From NCBI GenBank assembly GCA_917880885.1, contig OU862910.1:13342710-13406709 (forward strand): 64,000 bases of DNA, given 5' to 3'. A model generated the notes under the pieces. That model was not told where the DNA came from and made no database searches. It saw nothing but the letters and a program-made list of their open reading frames with translations. A program made the position numbers and the translations under genes. Of this stretch, positions 33,860-46,009 are shown in pieces. The number at the start of each line of letters is the position of its first letter. Positions within the stretch are counted from its first letter, which is position 1. The DNA is from Limnephilus marmoratus. Taxonomy: Eukaryota; Arthropoda; Insecta; Trichoptera; Limnephilidae.

Positions 33860-34320
33860 TAAATAGGAAAACCAAAACATGGCTTGGGTCACACTGAAGA
33901 ATAACTCTTTATTAGTTGGCCATTAATCGATATAATAACTTTTTTTAAATAATTGGGTTTTTCCTAATTTGGTTACCAGTTCGTCTCTGATTAGCTAGGC
34001 CCGGGCACAGAGAGGGTACACAAAAGAACAAGGGGTTGTGGGAGGGGGTGGAGTTGGGTTTCGGGGGCAGAATGAGTGCAGAGTGTCCTCCGGGCGATAT
34101 AGCCACGGAGGATCGTGTTTTGGCCGGAAATTAACGGCCAAGCGGTCAATTTACTTCCAAAGTGTATGGCCGAACGTGACACGGTCTCTTCACTGGCCAG
34201 TGCAGTTCACAGCCGAGTATACACACTTACCGGACTGTAAATGTACAGTCATTTCAGAACTTGCAGTATGCTATTTTGTTTGATGAATATCGCGGATGAA
34301 TGCGGACGTTATTGGTACTG
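33860..34320 (-). mobile_element. Possible LTR fragment
   Basis: On the minus strand AATAAAGAGTTATTCTTCAG is preceded by GC-richer sequence, reminiscent of an LTR R/U5 boundary and of the piece at 3.35 kb. No partner LTR or target duplication is found. Confidence 0.25.
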
Positions 34321-34693
34321 ACGTATTCCTACGAAACTTGATTTTTGTTTGTTTTCTAAACGTAGATTGTTGTCAAAAGTTTTAAGAGATAACAGAAAAC
34401 AATTAGATACAAACAACACAAGATAAACATATTAATGTATAGAATCGCAGATAATATATGTATATTATTTTTTATCAATTTCAAAGAAAGTTTATCACAG
34501 ACTTACTTATATTAAAAATATTCTTAAGATACAAAAACTGTTTTCTTTTAAGTGAATATTTGATGTTAACAGCATCGTTGCGAAAATGGATTAAAAAAAT
34601 GCAAATATTACAATAAACTTTATGATATCCTAAATAAAGACACTAAAGTAATTTTTTGTTTATACCATGAATCATTCGGTCATTTACATTATG

Positions 34694-34808
34694 ATTTATT
34701 TTTGGGGTGTTCTGCCGTGTTGCGCTACCTCCTTCTACAGCCAACGTTTGGGACAGCGTTACAGTGTCCATTTTCAGGGCAGATGTGTCCTGATACTTGA
34801 CACTTCTG
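34694..34808. mobile_element. Palindromic family P, truncated copy 3
   Basis: The left arm (GGGGTGTTCTGCCGTGTTGC, CTACCTCCTTCTACAGCC, GACAGCGTTACAGTGTCC) is present. The right arm stops about 25 bp after the loop. Confidence 0.7.
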
Positions 34809-34816
34809 CAAGTCTG

Positions 34817-35284
34817 GGATGAATATTTATTTTTATTTTTTTAAGTTTATGAGTTTAATCTCGAATTATTATACTTAATTAATTAAATGAAGTCAATAGA
34901 CGTCGCGTATTAAAAATAAAATGGAATCAAATCTATCCATACACTATCTAAATAGCATTTAGTTCGAGTTGAATCTTGCAATCATACATAAAAATAGCAG
35001 CCAAAATATGGGCGTTCAGAAAATGAAGATAATGTTAGTAGTTTTTAGTCGAAGTAAAAAACAGTAAAAAGGCACCGAATTTGATATGGGTTCCGTAGCT
35101 CAGTTGGTAGAGTATTTGCAATGTAAGCAAAGGGTTCTGTGTTCGAGTCCCAGTGGAGCCAATATCTTTTTCTGAATTTTCTGTCTCCAGATTTTCGGTT
35201 GAGTTTTGCTAATATTGTCTTCATTTAATTAAACATTATAAGTTGAGTTCATAAAGTTAAAAAAATAAAAATAAATATTCATCC
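34817..35284. repeat. Inverted-arm unit carrying tRNA-like copy 1
   Basis: About 70-bp arms (34817-34892 and 35217-35284, outer part GGATGAATATTTATTTTTA) are reverse complements and enclose the first tRNA-like sequence. The interior and right-arm sequence recur immediately downstream as a direct duplication offset by 409 bp. Confidence 0.7.
35089..35161 (+). tRNA. tRNA-like, Thr(UGU) anticodon, copy 1
   Basis: This 73-nt cloverleaf has acceptor GGTTCCG/TGGAGCC with wobble pairs, D-stem GCTC/GAGT, a perfect anticodon stem TTTGC/GCAAA and a TTCGAGT T-loop. The UGU triplet would read threonine codons, but position 33 is A instead of the near-universal U. One T-stem pair is mismatched. It is either a recently decayed gene or the head of a tRNA-derived repeat. 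Confidence 0.5.
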
Positions 35285-35497
35285 TTGCCTTGAAAAAAAG
35301 TCAATACATGTCGCGTAATAAAAATAAAATTGATAAAAATTTATCCATACACTATCTAGATAGCATTTAGTTCGAATTGAATCTTGCAATCATATATAAA
35401 GATATCAGCCAATAATATGTGCGTTAAGAAAATGAAGATAATGTTGGTAGTTTTTAGTCGAAGAATGATTCAGTTAAAAGTGACCGAATTTTATATG

Positions 35498-35570
35498 GGT
35501 TCCGTAGCTCAGTTGGTAGAGCACTTGCCATGTAAACAAAGAGTCCTGGGTTCGAGTCACAGTGGAGCCA
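35498..35570 (+). tRNA. tRNA-like, Thr(UGU) anticodon, copy 2
   Basis: This duplicate lies exactly 409 bp downstream of copy 1. Acceptor, D-arm (GCTC/GAGC) and T-loop are good, but the anticodon stem CTTGC/ACAAA is poorer. A at position 33 is shared with copy 1, so that oddity predates the duplication. The open frame across it is incidental. Confidence 0.5.
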
Positions 35571-35679
35571 ATATATTTTTCTGAATTTTCTGTCTCCAGA
35601 TTTTCGATTGAGTTTCGCTAACATTGTCTACATTTAATCAAATAATATAATTAAACCTCATTTAATACTGGTTAGTAAA

Positions 35680-36585
35680 ACAGCATGTTTGCAATATGTT
35701 GAGGGTTCAATACATGATACATCATGAGAGTGATTTTTTAACTCAATTTTTACCGATCTTAACATTGAAATGATTTGATATAATACCTAAATGACGCGAC
35801 ACTAATCGGACAGAGAGACCAGGTTGGTTCAGACTGACCATCGCGGTACCCCAGTCTAGGGTCTGGCAGACGGTGTTGGGGAACAATGGGTTAAAATGGG
35901 TAAACAATGTTGTATGTTTATTTCTTTATTTTCTTGTGTTGGTATTGCAGTCATGCAGCGCTATTAGGTAAAGTAACAAACGACAGAGTAACAGCGAGAA
36001 AGCAACGAGCCTTGGCATAATATATGATCAAGCATTTTCCAAAGACAAAGTGCTGTACCTTGACTGTAGTGATTGTCTGGGCTAGTGCAAGTATTATTAT
36101 AGTGAACCCATATATAATATGAATTATTTAATGAACCGGTGCATACGATATAAAAGTGTTATTAAAAATGCAAAAAGAGATTTTTCCCCTTTATTAATAA
36201 ATTTCACATGTTAAAATGTGTACACAGAAACATTTCGTGAACGTAATTTATATATGTAATGAATGTTTCTTTGTTTGTCCTTTATTATTTTCTGTACCGT
36301 TCATGCGAATGCGATTAAACTTTAGGGAGTTCTTATGAGCAATCCCGCAAAGGTTTCTAAATATAATGGTAAGCTCTGGCGTTATGAAATTTGTATTAAA
36401 AATTACAATAGATGGCGCGCGAGTTATTTGAAAAATCTGTGTACTTCACATAGTTTAGCGGCATGGAGGGGGAGGAGAATTCCGGAGCGGGAACGGGGAC
36501 ATAGGGAAAGAACACTAAGGGTGGGGTGACGGAGGGGTGGGGGACGAGGGAGTAGCAGTGGCAGGGCATGTTCTCTCTCTCTCTG
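35680..36585. other. Unassigned spacer
   Basis: No credible gene. A short purine-rich GC pocket lies at 36465-36560. Confidence 0.4.
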
Positions 36586-36588
36586 GTT

Positions 36589-37183
36589 TCAATCCTGGGA
36601 TTGGTTTGCAGCAATTTCCTTTAGTTTCCTCTTCCATTCTTCCCTGTCTTGTGCGGCTCTTTTGAGGTCTGCATATGATAAGCAGCGCACATCCACCAGC
36701 AGGTCCTCCAGGTACTCTCGGCGTGGGCGTCCCCTAGAGTTTGTCCCCTCGGTCATACCCTCCATTATGGAATGCAAGAGGCCTTCTTGTCGTATTACAT
36801 GGCCGATCCATCTTGCACGCCTTTCGGACAAGGTCCTGAACAGGTGCCTTCCTCCTTCGATTCTTTGGAGAACCTCCTCATTTGTAATGTGGTCTCTCCA
36901 GGAAATTCCTAATAGTTTTCTATAGGACCACACCTCAAAAGCCTCTAGTTTCCGTTTATCTCTTTTGGATAGGCACCATGTTTCGCAGCCGTACATCAAG
37001 ATACTCCATACATAGGTCTTGATGAAGAGTATTCTCAGCTTTAGGTCTATATTATTTGATTCAATTATTTTCGACCTTTTATTGAAAGCAAGCCTAGCCT
37101 GGTGTATACGGCTGTCGACATCGCTCTTAGACCGACCGTCCCATGTTATTTTGCTCCCGAGATAGACAAACTCCTGGCATGTT
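36589..37183 (-). pseudogene. RTE-like LINE reverse transcriptase C-terminal fragment
   Basis: The frame on the minus strand opens near 37183 with EFVYLGSKITWDG. It continues through DVDSRIHQARLAF, an ILMYGCETW block and KLEAFEVWSYRKLLGISWRDHITNEEV, then ARWIGHVIRQEG, and ends with a RGRPRREYLEDL tail. It is uninterrupted for about 195 codons but lacks the catalytic RT core and endonuclease, so it is a 5'-truncated copy. It differs from the 20-kb family. Confidence 0.8.
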
Positions 37184-37189
37184 AAGGAG

Positions 37190-39855
37190 GCATAATAGCG
37201 GTATGGGATAACAGGAATAAATTTGGAAAACCTATGCTTCTCACACGGAAAAGGGTATATGGCCTGCCCAAGCTTCGGATATCCGTCTGATTTATTCGTG
37301 CTCGCACCAGACGGAAAAAATAAAAATATTGTGTATCTAAATGCACTTTAATAAACATAATTAAAACACAAATTCTTTCTTTGACTGGATTGCAACGCAT
37401 ACCAGAGAGTCTAGTATAAAGTAAAAATTAGATTCATTCAGGCATTGATTGATTGAAAAGTCAAATTTGTCCTTTCTGTTGAAAACGTCTAATTTTTCTT
37501 TAAAAAATTCACAAACTTTGAAACAAAAATTCACAAAGAGGGTGTAAAAAGCAACGTTTTTTTCAGTCTGTTTACGAGTATTATACAGAAATAACACATA
37601 ATATGAATGTAACGAAACAATATTAATGATTGAATTCAGTTTATTTGAAAATAATACAATAAAAAAAGTAATTTTCACCACAACAAGGTGGTGACAACAA
37701 CCGGGTGACAAGCGGCCTGTCAATGACAGGCCGCTTGTAATGAAAGTATTTTAATTTTTTTTTTAAATGCGATTTTACTCTTATTTATAAAGAAACTGTA
37801 CGAAGGACAAGGTCACAATCGCTTGCGCCAATAACTTTCTTGTTGGATGCAAAGATTTCATTCATGTGGCAACACTACGCTATTTGTGTTATTTGGCTTG
37901 CAAACGCTGTTTGTTCCTTTTTAAAATGCATATAAAGGTATTTATTTATTAGCAATCACCTGTGAATTGTGTTTTTCCACGTAGGATGTCTATTCAGGTT
38001 TGTGTAGAAATAACAACATCAGTTCATTTTCGTATTTATATGGATATTTAAGCTAAAGTCAGGAAGGTAATTTTCGCGCGATTTTTTTTCAATAGGCCTG
38101 GCTCCTGACGGCACTCCTCAGGAAATATTTGTATTATAATTAGGCGATTCATTAACCTTGTCCTACAGACGAAGAACATATTAGTAATTAAAAGATAATA
38201 CATTAAAAAAATATTATTTAATATATTTAGATACATTTTGAGTTATGAAACACGCCACCCTATTCAACATGAATTAATTGAAAACGCTTAGATGAACGAT
38301 GATAAATAGCACGGCAACTATGATATTTAACGAGGAATACAGTCCGAGCGGTTATTCATAAGACGAGAGCAGGGACTCGGGAATAGGGGAAGGCCCGCGA
38401 TTACAATATGTGTATTTACCATTATTTACGCTCCTTGCTCATAACATAACACTGTAAATATTTTGACACGCTAAGCTATACCCTCACTGGTGGACGGCTT
38501 GGGTGATAATATGGCCACCTGAATAGGGTATTTTCAGAGTTTCCCTATTAATACTAATAATATAAGATAATGATTCTTTTTTTTTAAATTTAAGTTTTTA
38601 TATATTGTTTTAATTTTTTGGTGGGGCAATACTGATGAGTTAGCCCATCCGCTGAAAAAAAAACAGCTGAAACGGGCAACTGAAAAAAAACAGTTGGTTC
38701 AATAACTCAATTAACTCAATCGATATCCACAGAAAAGCAACTTGCGAATTTCATTGCCTGTCCGCATCCAGGCAACTTCTCAAAGACCTGTTGTCGAGGG
38801 CGACGCAACCAGTCATTTGCAACTTGCAGTGCTGGTCGCTGCGGCCAGCGTGTTTCAGTTGCCAAGTTGCCGTGGTTGCGCCTCATGACCTGTCAAGTTT
38901 TCGCGTAATTTGCGACAAAAGCTGTAAAATATCGATTTAGTTCTGGAGATTGATAAATTATTATTATTATACCTTCTGAAGTTAATGCACTTTACCCCCG
39001 GACACCCTGTATATTAAGGTTAATAATTAATAAATTTTACTTTTGTTAAACAATATGATATAGGTAATTACTGAAATCGTAACGTTGAGTTGCCAGTTTT
39101 AGTTTGGTTTCGGTTTTTCCATGAGCAAAGGGCCTTACATAACTCATTTTAGAAAGAGAGGAGCTTACAATTCATAAGTGGAAGGAAATAGGTACAATTT
39201 TACGTGGGTGTATTGATATCAAAAATATAAGCTTCACATAGAGTGTAGCATCACATTTTTTTAAAAAGATAGGTTAAGCAAAACCAAAAAAAACAAATAC
39301 GAATACACAATTTGGGCTGATTACAAATAAAGTTAAAAGAAAAGCAGAAAAAAAACGGAACAGAACATTAAAAGAAATTTAGACATTTTTATTTTAAAAA
39401 ACTTAAAAAATATTCTTTTAAAGCATTACTTTGATTTTTTTTATTACGCAGGATATTTTTGAACATATCTGGAAGCGAATGAATGTATGCTTACGAATGA
39501 GTTTTCTGTAATGGTTTTTGATTTTTCCGCCCTAACAAGAAGTTTTTTTTCATGCGCATGGATTTGGTGATGGTAGGTTCATCATCGGTAGGTTCCCGGT
39601 GACAACGGTCTTAGAATACAGCAGTGTTTCTTGTGTCATTACGACGTTACAGCCAAATCGTACCATGATCAAGGTCTGATAAATAATTTTTTAAATTCTA
39701 AACATTTTTAACAATGTCCCTGGTTTGTAAAAATACACCGTTCAGGAAATAAATTGGTTTTAATTTTATGTCAATTTAGATTGATGAGAAATGCAGAAAA
39801 ATGTAAAAAAGTGACTAAAGAAGAAACCTGTGCACTCTACGATGCAAATAAAACA
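37190..39855. other. AT-rich spacer with one strong palindrome
   Basis: No recognised gene; the 120-codon frame at 37361-37723 has no similarity I can name. ACACCCTGTATA near 39003 resembles an orphan TIR end of the 47-kb family. Confidence 0.4.
37708..37738. repeat. Perfect 15-bp palindrome
   Basis: ACAAGCGGCCTGTCA and its exact reverse complement are separated by a single A; the stem is GC-rich. Confidence 0.9.
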
Positions 39856-40280
39856 TCACCCCGGGAACCATTTAATGGATAACCAACACCCCTAAAGTAG
39901 GTTAGCTACGTTTGGTGACATAGCGGGGGTGCACGAGTTCATGCGGTGATATTTTTGTCAAGGCGACGAGGCGGATGCTTTTGCCTACCTACTACGCAGC
40001 GGGCTGGATCAGGAGATTTGGTTGAGTGACTTTTGATCTCTTATCTCTCCATAAAGTCCAATCGCCTTGCACCGCAGTGGGAGGGATGAATTCATACGTT
40101 CTTCACTACTGAACACATTAACCCCCAGTTTCCTCCCGCCCCTCATATCTTTTTCATTCCCAGAATTTCCCCTCTTTCCTTTCTCTGAAAAGAGCCTCCA
40201 CACAGCATCCCGTATGGTGACATAGACCTGGGAGAATTTTTTTCCTTAGGGCCTCCTGTGAGTAGATGGTGTAAAAAAAA
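39856..40280 (+). repeat. Dispersed repeat family B, copy 5
   Basis: The copy runs from CCCGGGAACCATTTAATGG through GTTAGCTACGTTTGGTGAC and CCTCCACACAGCATCCC to an A run at about 40273-40280. Confidence 0.75.
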
Positions 40281-40745
40281 CCATACTCAACCATATAGAG
40301 CGACACCCGTCCGTAAATGTGGCTGATAAAATAATAGAGGTGTGAAGGATCAACGAAGATTTTCACATCCTATAAAAGGAGTCGTCTGGGTAAAAGCCAA
40401 CTGAAGATTATTGCAGTTCATTGTATAAATACGATGCTCTACCTGTCGCTAACTAAACATCACTGCCTAAAATATTCTAAACAATCTGTTTAATCAATAC
40501 GCTTGCAGTATACACACCAACCAAACGAGTATCAACAACAATCGCCATGATTTGCAAACTGTCGTTGCTCGGTGGCACTGATTTGGTCACCTGACACTCC
40601 AAAATCTGTCGAGCGCTAAGGCCGATAGGCCGATACCTTGCGGTAAGTAGCCTTGAGGAAATGCGAAATGACGAAATGACGAATATCTTCCGCACATGTT
40701 TAGCAGGACTTCACCTTAGTTTACAAAAATAAAAAAATATTTTTA

Positions 40746-41028
40746 TTGAAAAAAATAGTTTCACTGTTGTTCAAATCATTTGGAAGAGAAGATGCAAAAG
40801 CACTTTGTAATCTAGTTGAGTGCAGAGAATCCGTCGAGCAAGTTGATGAGCTTGTATACTTAGGAAGTACGTTTGCGGGAGACGGGATGGCTGATATGGA
40901 CATCGACAGAAGGGTGGATGCAGGAAATTCAATTAATGGACGACTGATTGCAGTAGTCGCTAATGAAGTCAAAGTAAGCAACAACAGTCCACAGCGGGGT
41001 TGTGGAACCAATGCTGACATATGCCAGT
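40746..41028 (+). pseudogene. LINE reverse transcriptase fragment
   Basis: The frame contains VDELVYLGSTFAGDG, then DIDRRVDAGNSINGRL, the thumb-adjacent 'YLGS...DI..RI..A' block of RTE-like LINEs. It stops within about 90 residues without the following MYG-E-W block. It is a short relic with no catalytic motif. Confidence 0.65.
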
Positions 41029-41868
41029 GAAGAATAGAAATTACAGACGAAGGAATAAAAAAGATCGATTGCTAATATTTATTGATTTAAATGAATGTGC
41101 AAAGAATGTGAAAAAATGGTAGATTTTCTGTTTCACATTCACCGAATCTTATTTATTTTATTCAATAATTAATCTTTGTTACAATAAAAAAAATTATGCA
41201 AACGAGCGACACTTTCAACAATTTGTTTTCTTTCCTAAAAAAATTACAAGCATTACCAATTTACAAAAAAAATATACCTACCGATTGACCAAAGATAATT
41301 TTGTTGACATTTTGCTGCCAAAATAGTAGCATAAACCAATCTGACTCTGTATAGGGGGGAAACTCGACTCCCTTGACCCTCAATCACGTGCCTCTATTTC
41401 TCAATCTATCCAGAACTTACATAAGTGCATTCGCCAACGAAACAAAAGGTCGATCTTTCCGTATCGTCTATGAAATGGACAGTCGACATCCTAACGTCTT
41501 TCTAGATGCGGGCAAATAATACTAGGCAGTCGCCGGTTGTGTTTTCGGCTGTAAACCTGTGTTGAATATCACACTGAAAAGCTAAACGTTGACTCTTGAT
41601 GACATTGCACGCAACCAAAGTGTGCCTTTTGTCCCTTGGGTTCAGACATATTACATACCAACTTACGTGATAGAATTATTTACACCAACACGGAGAAGCA
41701 AAAATATGTACGAGTATGTCAAATACCTATGTCGTGAAATGAGTTATAAAAAAATACATCAGTTACCCGTTAATGTAAAAACGTCAAAATCGGTTATATG
41801 ATTTTGTTTAAGTTTTCATAGGCACGGGAAACATGCGGTAAAATTGACAAGCTTTATTTCTGTACCTT
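41029..41868. other. AT-rich spacer
   Basis: No gene is recognised. Confidence 0.4.
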
Positions 41869-43387
41869 AAAGGATAAACCACGGAAGTCCACTTAGGACT
41901 TTTTTCAGGAAAGTTATTTTTATATTAACCCTTAGCGGAATTTAGACTTTTGAACTGATTGACAAAAATGTCAGTAAATATGATGTTATTGATAATGCAA
42001 ATATTTGGCAGTATTAGTTCTTTTAAATACATGAATTATTTTAAAAAGCTCTTTGCTACACTTGGATTATCATTATTTTGTATGTGTTATCACTGGGATA
42101 CCACAATTCCGCTTTCTAAGGTTTCGACCGAATAATTGAAACTTATTACTTTTTACTTACTGTAATAATAAGAAATGGAGTACGGCCATTATAAAATGTG
42201 GTAAACACATTATTTTATTGGATGTAAAACGTAAACAAACGTAAACAGCCTGAAACTTAACCCAAATAATGAACTTGAATAATAAATTATATCATAATAT
42301 ATATTCAAGAATTCTAAATACGTATGTCCGTAAAATGGAAACATAAACGCCAAATACAGTAGAAATTAACTATGTAAATATTAAATATTAAATAATTAAC
42401 AGTTCGGCAGTAGGTAATAGTTAGGCGGAAGTTAGAGTAATTTAGGTAGAAAACGTTTATTCTGTCCGGTCCCTTGGAAAACTTCTAAGGAGAGATTCAC
42501 CGTATGTTGAAATTCCGTATTTATACATAGAACTTAGATAATGTTTGAATATATCTGTAGGAGGACTAACCGTACCATTAGTATGAACCACAACAGCACA
42601 ACATCACTATACATTCAAGGGTTTAAAATTATTCAATAAATTACCCCTAGAAATACTCTAGTACCACCTCATAACTTTACTTATTGTTTACAGATATGCT
42701 TTGCTTTATCAATCCTTTAAATCATTTATTAACTAACCAATAATTTTAATAAATGTATCGTATTTTCTCGTAAAATCGTCAGTTTTTGTAATAATATTTT
42801 TAATTTATATACATAGACGTAAAAGTATTTAGTTGTCCTCTCCTAAACACAAGCAACTGCTTTATTAGGAGAGCGATTGAAATATTGTTGTTATATTATG
42901 TTGTAAAATTGTAATTATAATAAATGTTTCAGTAAATAAAAAAAATATATATATTTATTTTTCTTAAAGCACAAACGTTGTAAAAGATATATCCATCATT
43001 TTGGCGTTAAGGTAAATTGGACTCAAAGAAACTGTTTTGTAAGTACATAGTTAAATCAGTTTTTTTATCCACTAATGTTATGAATCAATTACTAATCATT
43101 TATTAACTAACCTTATTATTATTTTATTACTTTTATCCATATTTTCTAATATTTTTTTTATATCACAAATATTTTTGTTTTAATTAAAACAGTTGTAAAA
43201 ATATTTAGTTGTCCTCTCCTAAACACAAACAACTGCTTTTTTAGAAAAGTGATTGAAATGTTAAGTTATCTTCTGTTGTAAAATTGTAACCTTGTTAAAT
43301 GTTTCAATAAAAAAAAATTAAAAAATTAAATTCAGAAAAAAAATCTGCATATTTAACCCAAAAGTGAATTTCCGTGGTTTATCCTTT
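41869..43387. mobile_element. TIR-bounded segment with duplicated LINE tail
   Basis: AAAGGATAAACCACGGAA at the left and its reverse complement at the right form short TIRs around 1.5 kb. Inside, 42600-42660 reads FKGLKLFNKLPLEIL, a LINE RT C-terminal block. A LINE 3' UTR segment (TTTAGTTGTCCTCTCCTAAA, AACTGCTTT, TTGTAAAATTGTAA, then an A run) occurs twice, near 42780-42950 and 43150-43315. No transposase is visible, and the superfamily and target duplication are unresolved. Confidence 0.55.
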
Positions 43388-44093
43388 TCAACAAGTCGAC
43401 TCTTTTCAACAAAAAAATATGAATTGATTTTGAAAGATTATTATTTTTTCTATTAAAGGTATGTTTTAGATTTGATTGTTTATTTATTTATTTTGTATTC
43501 TAATAAGATGGTAATACAAAATAAAAAATAATGTTGTTAGCAGATTTGTTAAATTTTCAAATAAAAGATTGTCAACATGCATTTCAAATAATATAATCAT
43601 GTAGTAAAATAAATCGATAAGTTATCTAGGAAAGCAACTTTTCAGAATTTTAATTTTATTTCAAATAAAACATTAAATAAAATCCGTCCACGTTTTATGC
43701 GACGAAAAAATTCAGTTTGTCTATTTATTTACGGTCTTACAAATTAATGTATTTCATATCTTTTTACAAACTTATTTTGATTAAACGTTATTAAAAAATT
43801 ATAAATATTTATTATCAATAATTTCATCATCACCCATTTGAGCATTTTTATTGCTAACTCAAATTTAAGTGCATGTATATTAAAGCAATTTTTTTACTGA
43901 ATAAAATTGAAATTAAGTTATAGAAAATATGAGAATAATCAATCTTTCTCATCGGAACCGCTCTGTACAGTTTCACAGCACGGTTGCGATCGCAAGACCA
44001 TCTTTCGGTGAAATTTGAATTCTCGGCCGCTGGTTAAAGGGCGTTTCTACCACATTTCAAACATTTTCTCAGACTGTGGCGTTACATGTTTAA
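43388..44093. other. AT-rich spacer
   Basis: No gene or clear repeat is identified. Confidence 0.4.
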
Positions 44094-44095
44094 TA

Positions 44096-44975
44096 TTAGG
44101 TACTTACATATGAAATTGGCGTTTTACCGTACTGGCAACTTTGATCTCAAATATCTTCTCTTTGGTTAGGAATTCCAAATTTATACAGCTATTTACTCAT
44201 GTATTTGGGTTTCGAAAATTATAATTCATTTGTTTTTCCTTAATTGTTTTTTTTTGCGTCACTTAGATTACAAAATGGAAAACTTGAAATATCGCGAGTA
44301 CGAGTTCCACCGTGGCACCAGTGCTGCAGAAACGGCTCGAAGGATTAATGATGTGTATGGCGACGGTGCCGCAAAAGAAAACACAGTGCGTTTTTGGTTC
44401 CAACGGTTTCGTTCTGGAAATTTTAACCTGCAGAACAAGCCCCGTGGACGGCCGGAGACCGAAGTTGATAATGAAGAATTGAAGGCTATTGTGGAAGCGG
44501 ATCCATCGCAAACCACGTCCGAGTTAGCTGCAGGCTGAGGTGTTAGTGATAAAACTGTTTTAATCCACTTGAAGCAAATTGGGAAGGTGAAAAAGCTTGA
44601 AAGGTGGGTAAATCACGAATTGAGTAAAGCAAATCAACAAACGCGCGTTAGAACGCTAGACCACACACTGCACAACAGACGGCTGCAAAATTAGAGGAGC
44701 TCAATTGGAATATCTAAGACATCCATCGTACTCTCCGGACCTTGCCCCAACAAATTACCATTTTTTCGAAATTTGGATAACTTCTTGCAAGGGAGAAATT
44801 CAACTCCGATGGGGCAGTAAAGGGATAGTAAAGGGTTCGATGAACTACCTATGAGATGGCAAAAGTGCATAGATAGCAATGGTACACACTTTGATTAAAT
44901 AAATATATTATATTTTAAAAAATCGACTTTATGTTCCTCCCATACAAAACGCCAATTTCATATGTAAGGACCTAA
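44096..44975 (+). mobile_element. Mariner element, internally deleted
   Basis: TIRs of about 30 bp (TTAGGTNCTTACATATGAAA outermost) are flanked by TA on both sides (44094-44095, 44976-44977). The 880-bp length, against about 1.3 kb for full mariners, reflects an internal deletion of the transposase. Confidence 0.88.
44275..44898 (+). pseudogene. Mariner transposase pseudogene
   Basis: From the ATG at 44275 the frame reads a mariner N-terminal helix-turn-helix region: YREYEFHRGTSAAETARRI, then VRFWFQRFRSGNFNL and the GRP linker at PRGRPETEVD. A TGA at about 44536 interrupts at ELAAG, and the same frame continues with SDKTVLIHLKQIGKV. A deletion then joins to the C-terminal HPSYSPDLAPTNYHFF-like block, and the tail ends at a TAA near 44898. 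The first two catalytic Asp motifs are lost. The product is inactive. Confidence 0.85.
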
Positions 44976-44977
44976 TA

Positions 44978-45447
44978 TTAAATCCACTAAAGATATACTG
45001 GCTTTAAATTACATTATGCGCAATGTTTCACAAAACTATGTGATCGGTAATTCTCGGAACTGGCAAATGCTTCCGATTTGAATATGAGTTTAATGACAGA
45101 AACTTGTTCGCCACACGCCGTGAACATATTTATTGGATATCGGTGATGTTCGTAAGTAGTGTGAAAATCGTAACTCGTTAACTATTTTACGGTTTAAAGC
45201 TATGAACCACATTACGCCATGAAACTGCTGCCGGTCGGAAATTGCGGAAAGGGTCATTAAAAGAATCGTAAAATCACGTAGAATGTAATTTCTCGGTACT
45301 TATCGATGGAAACTAAATTAGTCATGTGTGTCAGAGACGTAAATGCGGCAGTGTTCCCCTTTACTTGGGAAAACCGCTTTTAAACTTGCCATTATTATTA
45401 CTTGATAAAATTATGTTGAGTAATTCAATCTGATCGTATATTATTAT
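44978..45447. other. Unassigned spacer
   Basis: No gene is recognised. Confidence 0.4.
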
Positions 45448-45455
45448 GTATTTTT

Positions 45456-46009
45456 TAAGGGTCGACCGAGACAGGTTTTTCGTTCTCGGCCGAGACCGAG
45501 AATAAATTAAAATCTCGGCTGAGACCGAGAATATATAAATTGAGAAAAAAATGAAAAGGCGCTTTTTTTGCATAATATAGTATATTTAAGAATGTATAAA
45601 TCAGCGTATCGTGTTCTGATGAATGTGGCCACTGAATCTAAAAAATCTGCGTATACTTACCAGCTTTCCAACATACGTATAAAATAATACGTAATGATCT
45701 TGACATTCTTTTAACCAGTTTATGTATTTATTTTGGCTAGTAATTATAATTAATCACAACAACACGTAAAAGAACTTATTTTGTTCTACTACGAATAAAA
45801 TTCAAACAAACTTCCTTTAACTACAATTGTTTGTTTACAAAAGTAGTGAAATGAACGAACGGCGCGACGCGGCGGTGGCAGTAGCGGTAAGGTAACAAAT
45901 TCTGCCGAGAACCGAGAGAGAGCTCTCGGCAGAATTTGTTGCCGAGAACGTTGTTGATCGAGACCGAGACCGAGACCGAGACCGAGATCGAGATCTCGGT
46001 CGACCCTTA
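45456..46009. mobile_element. hAT-type MITE
   Basis: This 554-bp element starts TAAGGGTCGACCGAGA and ends with its reverse complement. GTATTTTT flanks both sides exactly (45448-45455 and 46010-46017), the 8-bp target duplication of hAT transposons. The subterminal regions carry many GAGACCGAGA/TCTCGGTC repeats, a common arrangement for transposase binding. No transposase is encoded. Confidence 0.85.

Noticed and set aside
35384..35584. 66-codon frame ending MGSVAQLVEHLPC-type sequence
   Set aside because: This is the well-known spurious translation of a tRNA gene (GTAGCTCAGTTGGTAGAGC), not a protein.
37361..37723. 120-codon open frame on the minus strand
   Set aside because: AT-rich F/N/K composition typical of chance frames; no family resemblance.
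38630..38950. GC-richer block with CAACTTGC/GCAAGTTG-like repeats as a MITE
   Set aside because: Short inverted motifs exist but no consistent TIR pair or flanking duplication was found.
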